Shown: in pieces, positions 1-5,549 of the stretch
Layout: every line of letters starts with the position of its first letter
Position numbering within the stretch: the stretch's first letter is position 1
Source: Candidatus Komeilibacteria bacterium
GTDB taxonomy: Bacteria > Patescibacteriota > Patescibacteriia > UBA1558
DNA: 12,072 bases
Assembly: GCA_024654345.1 (NCBI GenBank)
Contig: JANLIN010000057.1
Location: forward strand, 1 to 12,072
Reading direction: 5' to 3'
The notes under the pieces: model-generated
What the model saw: the letters and a program-made list of their open reading frames with translations, nothing else
Told to the model about the DNA's origin: nothing
Database searches by the model: none
Made by a program: the position numbers and the translations under genes

Positions 1-2
1 AT

Positions 3-428
3 GGCGTGTTGAGTTATCTGGCTAGTCGCTATATGCTCGGCCTGATCACAAGCCGTGATATGATATCGCTGGAAAAGGAGCTTGCCTATGGTAAATTCAA
101 AACATCCTTGTTCTATAAGATGCAAAGTCGCGACTGCCATCCTTTTCATAAACCGGATCCTAGGGTATTTGATTTGTGTCTAAACACCGCGCAAGCAGCC
201 GGTGTGACCAGAGAACAAATAGTATATGTAGGTGACACCGTCAAGTATGACTATGTGGCCGCGCAAGCAGCCGGCATTAATTTCATCGGGATCACCTCAA
301 AATACATAACCAAAGATATGTTTTTGGAAGCCGGCGCCAATGAGGATCAGATAATAGACAAATTTCTTGATTTGCCCAGAGCGATTCAAAAACTGGATAA
401 CAAGCTTAAAAAAATGATGGTTGCATGA
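3..428 (+). CDS. HAD-superfamily hydrolase, C-terminal part (gene cut by window start)
   Basis: This is the 3' part of a haloacid dehalogenase-type phosphatase. The frame is open to the window edge, so the GTG at 6 is probably internal and the N-terminal part with the nucleophile motif DxDxT is missing. Counting from the GTG, the remaining HAD motifs are in order: GLITSRD with the motif II Thr/Ser (about residues 12-18), HKPDPRVFD with the motif III lysine (K49), and VYVGDTVKYD with the motif IV GDxxxxD acidic pair (D77 and D82). The order and spacing resemble subfamily IA enzymes (phosphoglycolate phosphatase or pyrophosphatase-like), which use Mg2+ to hydrolyse small phosphate esters in the cytoplasm. 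The substrate cannot be told from this part. It ends with TGA at 426, just before the promoter of the next gene. The family call is firm; the exact enzyme is not. Confidence 0.85.
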   Translation, partial: GVLSYLASRYMLGLITSRDMISLEKELAYGKFKTSLFYKMQSRDCHPFHKPDPRVFDLCLNTAQAAGVTREQIVYVGDTVKYDYVAAQAAGINFIGITSKYITKDMFLEAGANEDQIIDKFLDLPRAIQKLDNKLKKMMVA

Positions 429-446
429 AATGCGACCATCTTTTGC

Positions 447-452
447 TATAAT
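447..452 (+). promoter_or_regulatory. Extended -10 promoter (TGcTATAAT) of the L,D-transpeptidase gene
   Basis: A perfect TATAAT at 447-452 is preceded by TGc, giving an extended -10 element. No good -35 lies at 17 nt; TTGCAT at 421-426 would need a 20-nt spacer. Only 6 nt separate the box from the ATG at 459, so transcription should start at or next to the start codon and the mRNA would be leaderless. Confidence 0.7.
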
Positions 453-458
453 ATATAT

Positions 459-1196
459 ATGAGACTACTACCAAAGCTAATTATTTTGTTATCCATACTT
501 ATAATTGTTCCGTGGCTGGCCGTTCAAGCCGCCACTGATGCCGACGGGGATGGGCTGACAGATGATGATGAAATAAATATATTTTTTACTGATCCGACTG
601 TGGCCGATACCGATGGTGATGGTTTTAGTGATGGCCAAGAGATTGCTCAGGAATACTCGCCGCGACAGGCCGGCAAAAGGCTGATAGAAGTTGATTCCGA
701 TGATGACTATTTAAATGATGCTTGGGAGCTGATCATGGAAACCGGTCTGATGGATCCCGATAGCGACGGTGATTTATATTTGGACGGCACCGAAGTGGCG
801 GCCGGCTTTGACCCTCGCAACCCCAAACCGGTACAGCTAGAAAAAAGAATTGAAGTGAATTTGAAAGAGCAGCGACTTACTTATTTCTTTGACGATAAAA
901 AACTCGACTCCTTTCTCATCTCCGGCGGTATCGCATCTTTGCCAACCCCCAAGGGAGAGTTTAAAGTTATGAAAAAGTTTCCCCTTAAACACTACCGCGG
1001 ACCGGGCTACGATTATCCTAATACAAAATGGAATCTTCTCTTCACCATTAAACAATACGGCTACTATATCCACGGCGCCTATTGGCACAACAATTTCGGG
1101 CGTCCCATGAGTCATGGTTGTGTCAACGTCGCCTACAAAGATATGGAACACCTATACTGGTGGGCACAAACAAACACCGAAGTTCTCATCTATTAG
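459..1196 (+). CDS. Secreted L,D-transpeptidase (YkuD domain) with Asp/Gly calcium-binding-like repeats
   Basis: This enzyme likely makes 3-3 cross-links in peptidoglycan or attaches proteins to it, outside the cytoplasmic membrane. Residues 1-25 form a signal peptide or anchor: RLLPK, then a long hydrophobic stretch ending in AVQAA. Four DxDxDGxxDxxE-type loops follow at about residues 27-38, 50-61, 79-90 and 101-112. They resemble EF-hand-like thrombospondin type 3 repeats, which bind Ca2+. The third loop is degenerate (DSDDDYLND). The YkuD domain covers about 130-245, with H205 in IHGAYWH and the catalytic motif SHGCVN (C221) near the C-terminus. The start is fixed by the signal peptide and by the promoter 6 nt upstream. 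There is no Shine-Dalgarno site, which fits a leaderless message. The catalytic family is secure; the calcium role and the exact cell wall substrate are inferred. Confidence 0.92.
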   Translation: MRLLPKLIILLSILIIVPWLAVQAATDADGDGLTDDDEINIFFTDPTVADTDGDGFSDGQEIAQEYSPRQAGKRLIEVDSDDDYLNDAWELIMETGLMDPDSDGDLYLDGTEVAAGFDPRNPKPVQLEKRIEVNLKEQRLTYFFDDKKLDSFLISGGIASLPTPKGEFKVMKKFPLKHYRGPGYDYPNTKWNLLFTIKQYGYYIHGAYWHNNFGRPMSHGCVNVAYKDMEHLYWWAQTNTEVLIY

Positions 1197-1202
1197 TTTC
1201 AG

Positions 1203-1230
1203 GAATTGCCCGTTATAAATAGCAATTTTT
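1203..1230 (+). terminator. Possible intrinsic terminator after the L,D-transpeptidase gene
   Basis: The arms AATTGC (1204-1209) and GCAATT (1222-1227) pair, with a G-T pair outside, around a 12-nt AT-rich loop. A run of T follows (1226-1230). The stem is short and the loop large, so this would be a weak terminator. It lies 7 nt after the stop codon. Confidence 0.45.
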
Positions 1231-1255
1231 CAGCCGCGAGCGCACGTGGTATAAT
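1227..1255 (+). promoter_or_regulatory. Promoter (TTTTCA - 17 nt - TATAAT, extended -10) for the 188-aa gene
   Basis: TATAAT at 1250-1255 is preceded by TGg, giving an extended -10. TTTTCA at 1227-1232 lies at the standard 17-nt distance as a -35. The start codon is 37 nt downstream of the box, so this message has a leader of about 30 nt. That leader is AT-rich and shows no clear Shine-Dalgarno sequence. The -35 overlaps the T run of the preceding terminator hairpin. Confidence 0.65.
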
Positions 1256-1291
1256 CTTGTCAGAAGATAATTTAATCATTATATTACAAAT

Positions 1292-1858
1292 ATGTTCAGA
1301 TTTAAACCCGAGAACCCCCATCAGGAGAAAAAGAACCCCGAGTCCGATCGCCCCATCATCAAAGAAGGTGGCGGTGCCTACAGCCCGTATGGCAAAGAAC
1401 GAAAAGACGAAAGAACAAACAAAGAAATCAATGAAAGACTTGAAGATTCTGAAAACTCTCGCGCCGGCGTGGAAGATGACCAGTTGATGGAAGAGTTTGA
1501 ATACAAAAACGATTTGCGAAAAGGTAACGCTTTTATTCCGATTGAGGATCTGCCTGATTATACTGATCTCTCTGAGGATGAATGGTACGAAAAAATATCA
1601 GAGATCGCCAATGCCGATGACTCTGAAGATGAAGTTACAGAACTTGTCAGCCGGAATAAATTATGGCTACCTTACGCTCATCATCAGGTACTCAAAAATA
1701 ATTTTGTACCTGGTAACAAGTGGCGCCGCCTGAGTCAAGACGAAAAAAGAAAGCACCGACAAAAAGTGCAAAGATTGATCGAAGAATCGTATGTAAAGAA
1801 TAAATCCGCGAAAATGGTTCTCAAAAAGAACAATAAAGATGTGGAAAAAGCGGCATAA
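1292..1858 (+). CDS. Hypothetical highly charged soluble protein, 188 aa
   Basis: I do not recognise this family. The protein has no signal peptide or membrane segment. The N-terminal third (about 1-70) is rich in Lys, Glu, Asp, Asn and Pro and looks disordered. An acidic middle follows, with EDLPDYTDLSEDEWYEKISEIA (about 81-102, key residues DLSEDEW). The C-terminal part is basic, contains the aromatic and basic patch NKLWLPYAHH and NKWRRLSQDEKRKHRQKV, and ends in a Lys-rich tail. The switch from acid to base could suit binding to a nucleic acid or a basic protein, but that is only a guess. It is supported as a real gene by the promoter upstream, the terminator downstream, and its length without a competing gene on the other strand. 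A second ATG frame overlapping its start (1206-1487) looks like a shadow. Confidence 0.7.
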   Translation: MFRFKPENPHQEKKNPESDRPIIKEGGGAYSPYGKERKDERTNKEINERLEDSENSRAGVEDDQLMEEFEYKNDLRKGNAFIPIEDLPDYTDLSEDEWYEKISEIANADDSEDEVTELVSRNKLWLPYAHHQVLKNNFVPGNKWRRLSQDEKRKHRQKVQRLIEESYVKNKSAKMVLKKNNKDVEKAA

Positions 1859-1881
1859 TCGATTTCCAATCAAAAACAATT

Positions 1882-1904
1882 ATCCTCAGCGATGGGGATT
1901 TTTG
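1882..1904 (+). terminator. Intrinsic terminator after the 188-aa gene
   Basis: ATCCTC (1882-1887) pairs with GGGGAT (1894-1899), including one G-T pair, around a 6-nt loop. The stem runs into TTTTTG and further T-rich sequence. It lies 24 nt after the stop codon. Confidence 0.65.
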
Positions 1905-1921
1905 TTTGTCTATATTTATGA

Positions 1922-1927
1922 TAGAAT
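1922..1927 (+). promoter_or_regulatory. Extended -10 promoter (TGaTAGAAT) upstream of the phosphoesterase gene
   Basis: TAGAAT at 1922-1927 is preceded by TGa (1919-1921). No convincing -35 is present. Transcription should start near 1934, where an ATG happens to open a six-codon ORF (1934-1954). The phosphoesterase ATG follows at 1968. Confidence 0.5.
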
Positions 1928-1967
1928 GCTTCCAATGACTCGGAAAAATATCTAAGCTAAACGAAAC

Positions 1968-3038
1968 ATGGGATTCATCATCTTTGGTCTTATTTTCTCC
2001 ACAGTTTTTTATTTGTTTGAGCTATTTATCCTACATCAGCTGAGGAATATTTTTGATTTTGCCATTACCAACAAGTGGCATATTTTACTCATTATTTTGG
2101 CTCTCTGCTTTGTTACCAGTGGAATTTTAGCACAGGCGTTGTGGAATAAGACGACACAGATATTTTACATCCTAGCCAGCGCCTACTACGGACTGGTGTG
2201 GATTAGTTTCGGTGTTTTTTTTATCTATTTCGTACTTAAACTGGTATTTCCCCTTCCTCTTGAAGTTGGTTATGCTTCCATATTCCTGGCGCTTATTCTA
2301 ACAGTCTTTGGCTTGATTAACGGAGCGAGGATGACGACTCGTTTCGCCACCATAAGCATACCGGAAGCACCGCGAGATTTAAGAATTGTCCTATTGGCGG
2401 ACACTCATATCGGGGCCGTCAATCGCGATGATTGGTTGCGCGAGGTTGTAAAAAGAACAAATGACGCCCAACCCGACTTCATTTTATTTGCCGGTGACTT
2501 GATTGATGGCTCAGGCCAAGTGGATAGTGACACATTTACTCCCCTTAAAGATCTTCGGGCACCGGTTTACTACACCATAGGCAATCATGAAACATATGGT
2601 GACGAAAAAAAATATAGGCAATTATTAACTGACACCGGCATTAACATTCTTCATGACCAAACTGTTCAACCTGATAATGGTGTACAAATATCAGGTATTG
2701 GTTACTATGAAACCGATAAAAGGAATAAATATACGCAGGCGATCCAAAATCTCAATTTAGCGAAAGTGCCCCTGAATATTTTAGTAGTCCATGAGCCCAG
2801 AGATTTTAGTGAATGGGTTGATACTCCTATTAATTTGGTAGTTGCCGGTCACACCCATGCCGGACAAGTCTGGCCACTCAACTGGATTGAATATTTTTAC
2901 TACAAACAGCTGGTAGGCTACTACTCTAAGGATGATAAACACATGTATATCAGCCCCGGCGTCGGTACCTGGGGACCGCCCTTACGACTCGGGTCAAATA
3001 ATGAAGTGGTGGTGATTGATATTAAAAAAGGTCGCTAG
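1968..3038 (+). CDS. Membrane-anchored metallophosphoesterase (calcineurin-like, YkuE/YaeI type)
   Basis: This is a binuclear metal phosphoesterase joined to a membrane domain. Residues 1-120 hold four hydrophobic helices (about 2-24, 36-57, 65-93 and 100-118). The catalytic domain follows with every metal-binding motif of the family: ADTHIG (D145, H147), AGDLIDG (D177), GNHE (205-208), VHEP (H275) and GHTHAGQ (294-300). GHTHAGQ and the late SPGVGTWGPPLRLG segment are typical of the YaeI/YkuE group. Some members of that group act on UDP-2,3-diacylglucosamine or other lipid phosphates, but the substrate here is unknown. The helix pattern is compatible with either side of the membrane. No Shine-Dalgarno site precedes the ATG. 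The gene ends at a strong bidirectional hairpin. Family confidence is high. Confidence 0.93.
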   Translation: MGFIIFGLIFSTVFYLFELFILHQLRNIFDFAITNKWHILLIILALCFVTSGILAQALWNKTTQIFYILASAYYGLVWISFGVFFIYFVLKLVFPLPLEVGYASIFLALILTVFGLINGARMTTRFATISIPEAPRDLRIVLLADTHIGAVNRDDWLREVVKRTNDAQPDFILFAGDLIDGSGQVDSDTFTPLKDLRAPVYYTIGNHETYGDEKKYRQLLTDTGINILHDQTVQPDNGVQISGIGYYETDKRNKYTQAIQNLNLAKVPLNILVVHEPRDFSEWVDTPINLVVAGHTHAGQVWPLNWIEYFYYKQLVGYYSKDDKHMYISPGVGTWGPPLRLGSNNEVVVIDIKKGR

Positions 3039-3058
3039 GTTTTTGAAGCTCCAATAAA

Positions 3059-3086
3059 AAAACACTCGTTTATTAGCGAGTGTTTT
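3059..3086. terminator. Bidirectional intrinsic terminator between convergent genes
   Basis: A perfect 10-bp stem (3059-3068 with 3077-3086, core ACACTCG/CGAGTGT) encloses an 8-nt loop. On the + strand the stem ends in TTTT followed by ATTTTCTT. On the - strand the A run before the stem supplies a T tract. It can stop the phosphoesterase gene and the convergent small membrane-protein genes. Confidence 0.9.
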
Positions 3087-3092
3087 ATTTTC

Positions 3093-3275
3093 TTAGATGA
3101 TTTTCCTGGTTTGACCCCTTGAAATCAAAATTAAGCCAATGACCAAGAACAAAGTAATGATGCCGGTGACGCTGAGAGCGTAGATAATAAAGGGATCTGG
3201 CCGAAATAATACTATTGCCAAAGCCACAAAAACACACACGCCCACCGCCCCGCCTAAGTAGTAACTCTTATTCAT
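3093..3275 (-). CDS. Small two-helix membrane protein, 60 aa, unknown function
   Basis: I do not recognise this protein. From the chosen start (MNKSYYLGG) it is 60 residues with two membrane helices at about 6-25 and 28-52, separated by RPDP, and a basic tail (SRGQTRK). The frame is open further upstream to an ATG at 3344, but that start would place a charged, Cys- and His-containing leader before the helices. The start at 3275 makes a 4-nt ATGA overlap with the stop of the upstream membrane gene, the classic arrangement for translational coupling, so I prefer it. Its stop lies 7 nt from the hairpin arm of the shared terminator. It probably works with its upstream partner in the membrane; nothing indicates a substrate. 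Confidence 0.65.
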   Translation of the reverse strand: MNKSYYLGGAVGVCVFVALAIVLFRPDPFIIYALSVTGIITLFLVIGLILISRGQTRKII

Positions 3276-3652
3276 GTGTACTGATTTTTTTGCATGAGCA
3301 TGGATATTCCATAAACTGTCGCAGCAAAAATAATTTCTACGCATAAAACAAAGAAAAAATGGAAAATTTCAAACAATCCAATATCAGCAATCATGGAATG
3401 AAAAAAAATATATAGTGAGCCAATAAAAAATCCTGGCACACAGTCATTATAACTTTTTTTAGGCATTCCCTCATTTATTAAGATAGTGGCAAGATACAAT
3501 ACTACAGAAGCCCAGATGAAGATGAAAAAACCCTGTGCAAATTCACCTTTAAGCGTGAATGCGCCGTCCAGTGGATAACACACAACAAAAGCTATAAAAA
3601 GAGATATCAAAGTAAGCACCGACCACGTCGATGCTGATGAAGACGATTTCAT
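3272..3652 (-). CDS. Four-helix membrane protein, 126 aa, unknown function
   Basis: I do not recognise the family. The sequence starts with a Ser-rich polar stretch (KSSSSAST) and has hydrophobic helices at about 10-26, 40-60, 72-88 and 92-118, with a short basic and polar loop at 61-70 (EGMPKKSYND). It looks like a small integral membrane protein without obvious catalytic residues. The start is well supported: AAGGAG (the complement of 3661-3666) lies 8 nt upstream of the ATG, one of the clearest Shine-Dalgarno sites in the window. It overlaps the following 60-aa gene by ATGA, so the two form a small operon. The use of a Shine-Dalgarno site contrasts with the leaderless-type genes nearby. 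Confidence 0.7.
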   Translation of the reverse strand: MKSSSSASTWSVLTLISLFIAFVVCYPLDGAFTLKGEFAQGFFIFIWASVVLYLATILINEGMPKKSYNDCVPGFFIGSLYIFFHSMIADIGLFEIFHFFFVLCVEIIFAATVYGISMLMQKNQYT

Positions 3653-3659
3653 TTTTTTT

Positions 3660-3667
3660 ACTCCTTG
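3660..3667 (-). promoter_or_regulatory. Shine-Dalgarno site for the 126-aa membrane protein
   Basis: Read on the - strand, the sequence is CAAGGAGT followed by a run of A and the ATG, a spacing of 8 nt from AAGGAG. It fixes the start of the 126-aa gene. Confidence 0.75.
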
Positions 3668-3722
3668 AAATTTATGAGTATTTTAATTTAGTTATTAAAG
3701 AAATAATCAATTGATGCTATCA

Positions 3723-3878
3723 TAAGAAAAGGGGGATGTCAAGCGCATGGAGGATGGTTAGTCCTTTGACTTTCTCGAAGCGTCTGGCATTTCTAGGATG
3801 GCAAACTATGAGGATACAGTCTGATACGCGCCCTAGCTTTGACTCTAATTCAGCTGATACAAAAAAATAGTTTTCCCC
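3723..3878 (-). pseudogene. Possible gene remnant: startless 52-codon ORF
   Basis: The - strand frame is open from the TAG at 3879-3881 to the TGA at 3720-3722 but has no ATG, GTG or TTG. The translation includes ELESKLGRVSDCILIVCH and RRFEKVKGLT, with ordinary protein-like composition. A 52-codon open stretch can arise by chance, so this is only a candidate remnant of a lost gene. I do not recognise a parent family. Confidence 0.2.
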
Positions 3879-3917
3879 CTATACAAAACAGTACCCGACC
3901 CAGCCCCTTGCGTTGTG

Positions 3918-4505
3918 TCAGCCTTTAGATGGAGGACCTTGGTTTCTGGCATTTTTCAACGCTTGTAAATACCAAGCAAATTCATCCAAAAACTGTTTCA
4001 ACTTCTTCTCTTTATCAAAATCTGCCGGCGCACCATCTTCCGTAAAAGCGTCTTGAACCAGCGGTATCGGCAGAATAGTGGGGATGCTACTCATACCTAG
4101 TTCCGCCAACATAACGCGTAGTTGCATAGCCGCCCGCACACCGCCAAACCCGCCGTTAGAATAGCTCACAATCGCTGACGGTTTACGGGCATATTCTTCC
4201 AGAAAGTGATCAAGTAGATTGGAAAGTGCCGGCGGTATGCTGTGATTGTACTCGCCACTGACTATTATATATCCGTCCGCGGCCGCTACTTTCTGCTGTA
4301 GCAGTTTTAGCTTGGGTGGCAGATCGGCCTCTTCGTATTCCTTGTACATTTTTCGCAACAGGGGTAAGTCGTAATCCAAGGGGTCAATCAACTCCGTCTC
4401 CCAGCCATAATCCTTGCCTTGTCGGACCATAAAACGAGCCGCCTTAATTCCTTGACGGTCATCACGGACAGAGCCATATATTACTAATACTTTAAACCTG
4501 GTCAT
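3918..4505 (-). CDS. NADPH-dependent FMN reductase / flavodoxin-like oxidoreductase
   Basis: This is a cytoplasmic flavoprotein of the NADPH-dependent FMN reductase family, which moves electrons from NAD(P)H to FMN, quinones, azo dyes or metals. The flavodoxin-like fold is visible. An N-terminal strand leads into the phosphate-binding GSVRDDRQG loop (about 11-19). SGEYNHSIPPALSNLLD (83-99) matches the family's PEYNxSIPxxLKNAID motif, with Gly in place of the first Pro. SNGGFGGVRA (116-125) is the second flavin-binding loop. At 195 residues it has the usual length. Its start codon lies inside the 3' end of the upstream gene (14-nt overlap), so the two are probably translated from one message and may act together. 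The electron acceptor cannot be told from sequence. No intact terminator follows; only half of a hairpin is left at 3890-3905. Confidence 0.9.
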   Translation of the reverse strand: MTRFKVLVIYGSVRDDRQGIKAARFMVRQGKDYGWETELIDPLDYDLPLLRKMYKEYEEADLPPKLKLLQQKVAAADGYIIVSGEYNHSIPPALSNLLDHFLEEYARKPSAIVSYSNGGFGGVRAAMQLRVMLAELGMSSIPTILPIPLVQDAFTEDGAPADFDKEKKLKQFLDEFAWYLQALKNARNQGPPSKG

Positions 4506-5442
4506 AAAATTTCTGCTCTAATTCAGTTAGCATATTCCCGAAGTTTTTTATGTGTCGACTAATCGTCGTCGGCATGACCCGACTCTGTAAAGCATTTACC
4601 TGCGTCCGCAGATAGCCTAACATCTTCTGGTAAATTTCACACTCTGTCTCCGACGGCTCTTCATAAATATTATAATTCATGTTGTTCAGTAATAAACGCA
4701 AGTCTTCCTTGCTGATCGGCAGGTAGAAGGTGGGTAAATTATTGAGATCTGTTTTGACCAGACGCATGGGTTTATCGAGTTGCTGTTTTACAAAGGTAAG
4801 CCCATATTTAACTTCCGCTCCTCCTTGCAAGGCCATATCGATGACCTTGTTCTGTTTCTTTTTCAATCTTTTCCCATCGCTAGTGTCTGTCACCTCATCA
4901 AAGCCGCAGACTACTTCACCCGTTTTCTTGTTTATGATCAACATATCAACGCCAGCATGATAATCATCGTACTTCGCACTTCGGACGACGATAAAATCAT
5001 CGCGCAGGAATTTATATAGTAAAGCGGTAATAGCCATTTCCGCCTGCTCTCCATCTTTCCGCAATTTGCTTTCGTGATATTCCAATATCATCTGCTCTTG
5101 GACCAGCGGATTGTCCGATAGACTCTTCTGGCGAGCGAGGCCACTGAATTCCAGCTCCTTGTTAAAAACAAAAGTCGAGTGTACCTTGTATTCCGCCTCT
5201 TTCGCGTATGGCCCATCATTCACATGAAGCCATTGTTTCATATCCAAGGTACCGTCATTATGTAGTAAGGCGGCCTGATCCGGTCTGGCGACGTTTTGTT
5301 TGAGTTCCTGATTGATAAACAAGGCAATATCTCCCAATAGCTGCTTGAGCTTTTGACCTCGTTGTTCTGCCGATAGAGGCTTTTCTGGATTATTTGCCCG
5401 AGAAAGAGTGTCTTGTCTGATCGAAACATCTATCTCTTTCAT
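4492..5442 (-). CDS. Protein of unknown function, 316 aa, with a possible PD-(D/E)XK-like core
   Basis: I do not recognise the family by name. The protein is soluble, with a helical N-terminal part (to about residue 60), a middle alpha/beta region, and a helical C-terminus that looks able to form a coiled coil (about 265-316). The middle carries a possible nuclease-like pattern: E135 in a helix, GVDMLI with D166, then VVCGFDEVTD (D182, E183) and a Lys-rich stretch with KKKQNK (194-199). This is the order expected of PD-(D/E)XK folds, but the lysine two residues after the acidic pair is replaced by V184, so an active nuclease is not assured. The gene overlaps the FMN reductase gene by 14 nt, which suggests a shared operon and possibly shared work. 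A TATAAT lies just upstream. The gene is certain from its length; the function is not. Confidence 0.8.
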   Translation of the reverse strand: MKEIDVSIRQDTLSRANNPEKPLSAEQRGQKLKQLLGDIALFINQELKQNVARPDQAALLHNDGTLDMKQWLHVNDGPYAKEAEYKVHSTFVFNKELEFSGLARQKSLSDNPLVQEQMILEYHESKLRKDGEQAEMAITALLYKFLRDDFIVVRSAKYDDYHAGVDMLIINKKTGEVVCGFDEVTDTSDGKRLKKKQNKVIDMALQGGAEVKYGLTFVKQQLDKPMRLVKTDLNNLPTFYLPISKEDLRLLLNNMNYNIYEEPSETECEIYQKMLGYLRTQVNALQSRVMPTTISRHIKNFGNMLTELEQKFYDQV

Positions 5443-5456
5443 ACTATAATTTTTTA

Positions 5457-5462
5457 ATTATA
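5457..5462 (-). promoter_or_regulatory. -10 box (TATAAT) of the 316-aa / FMN reductase operon
   Basis: On the - strand TATAAT (complement of 5457-5462) lies 14 nt before the ATG at 5442, giving a leader of about 8 nt or less. No good -35 or TGn extension was found. The 107-nt gap 5443-5549 therefore holds two divergent promoters. Confidence 0.5.
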
Positions 5463-5513
5463 TCCCAAATATACTTAAATCTTCCGGATTGTGCAACCGT
5501 GGCTACTGTTGGT

Positions 5514-5543
5514 TTGTACTAATAACATTTAAACTGCTAAAAT
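5514..5543 (+). promoter_or_regulatory. Extended -10 promoter (TGcTAAAAT) of the glycerophosphodiesterase gene
   Basis: TAAAAT at 5538-5543 is preceded by TGc. TTGTAC at 5514-5519 could act as a weak -35 with an 18-nt spacer. The ATG at 5550 begins exactly 6 nt after the -10 box, the same spacing as at the L,D-transpeptidase gene, so the message is probably leaderless. Confidence 0.6.
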
Positions 5544-5549
5544 GTTCCT

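Larger units (their letters stand above)
3653..3917. other. Gap without a convincing gene, holding a startless ORF and half a terminator
   Basis: This stretch lies upstream of the small membrane operon and downstream of the flavin reductase gene, both on the - strand. The part next to 3653 is very AT-rich and presumably holds the membrane operon's promoter, though no confident -35/-10 pair was found. The middle carries a stop-to-stop ORF on the - strand (3723-3878, 52 codons) with no ATG, GTG or TTG codon. Near the reductase end, 3890-3905 repeats 16 nt of the terminator arm at 8233-8248 without its pairing partner. No RNA gene or insertion sequence was recognised. Confidence 0.5.

Noticed and set aside
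187..274. Direct repeat of the 16-mer ccgcgcaagcagccgg at 187-202 and 259-274
   Set aside because: Both copies are in frame, 24 codons apart, and encode AQAAG inside the HAD domain. This is explained by local protein sequence and shared codon use rather than by a mobile or regulatory repeat.
837..1151. - strand ORF inside the L,D-transpeptidase gene
   Set aside because: It is a shadow of a gene with clear catalytic motifs. The same reasoning removes the antisense frames at 6572-6916, 7001-7438, 9729-10058 and 10929-11210.
3276..3344. Upstream ATG of the 60-aa membrane protein frame
   Set aside because: It lies deep inside the upstream gene and gives a polar leader. The ATGA overlap at 3272-3275 is a better start.
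3754..3870. 38-codon + strand ORF in the intergenic gap
   Set aside because: It is short, has no ribosome binding site or promoter, and is antisense to the other fragment. Only one of the two frames, or neither, can be real.
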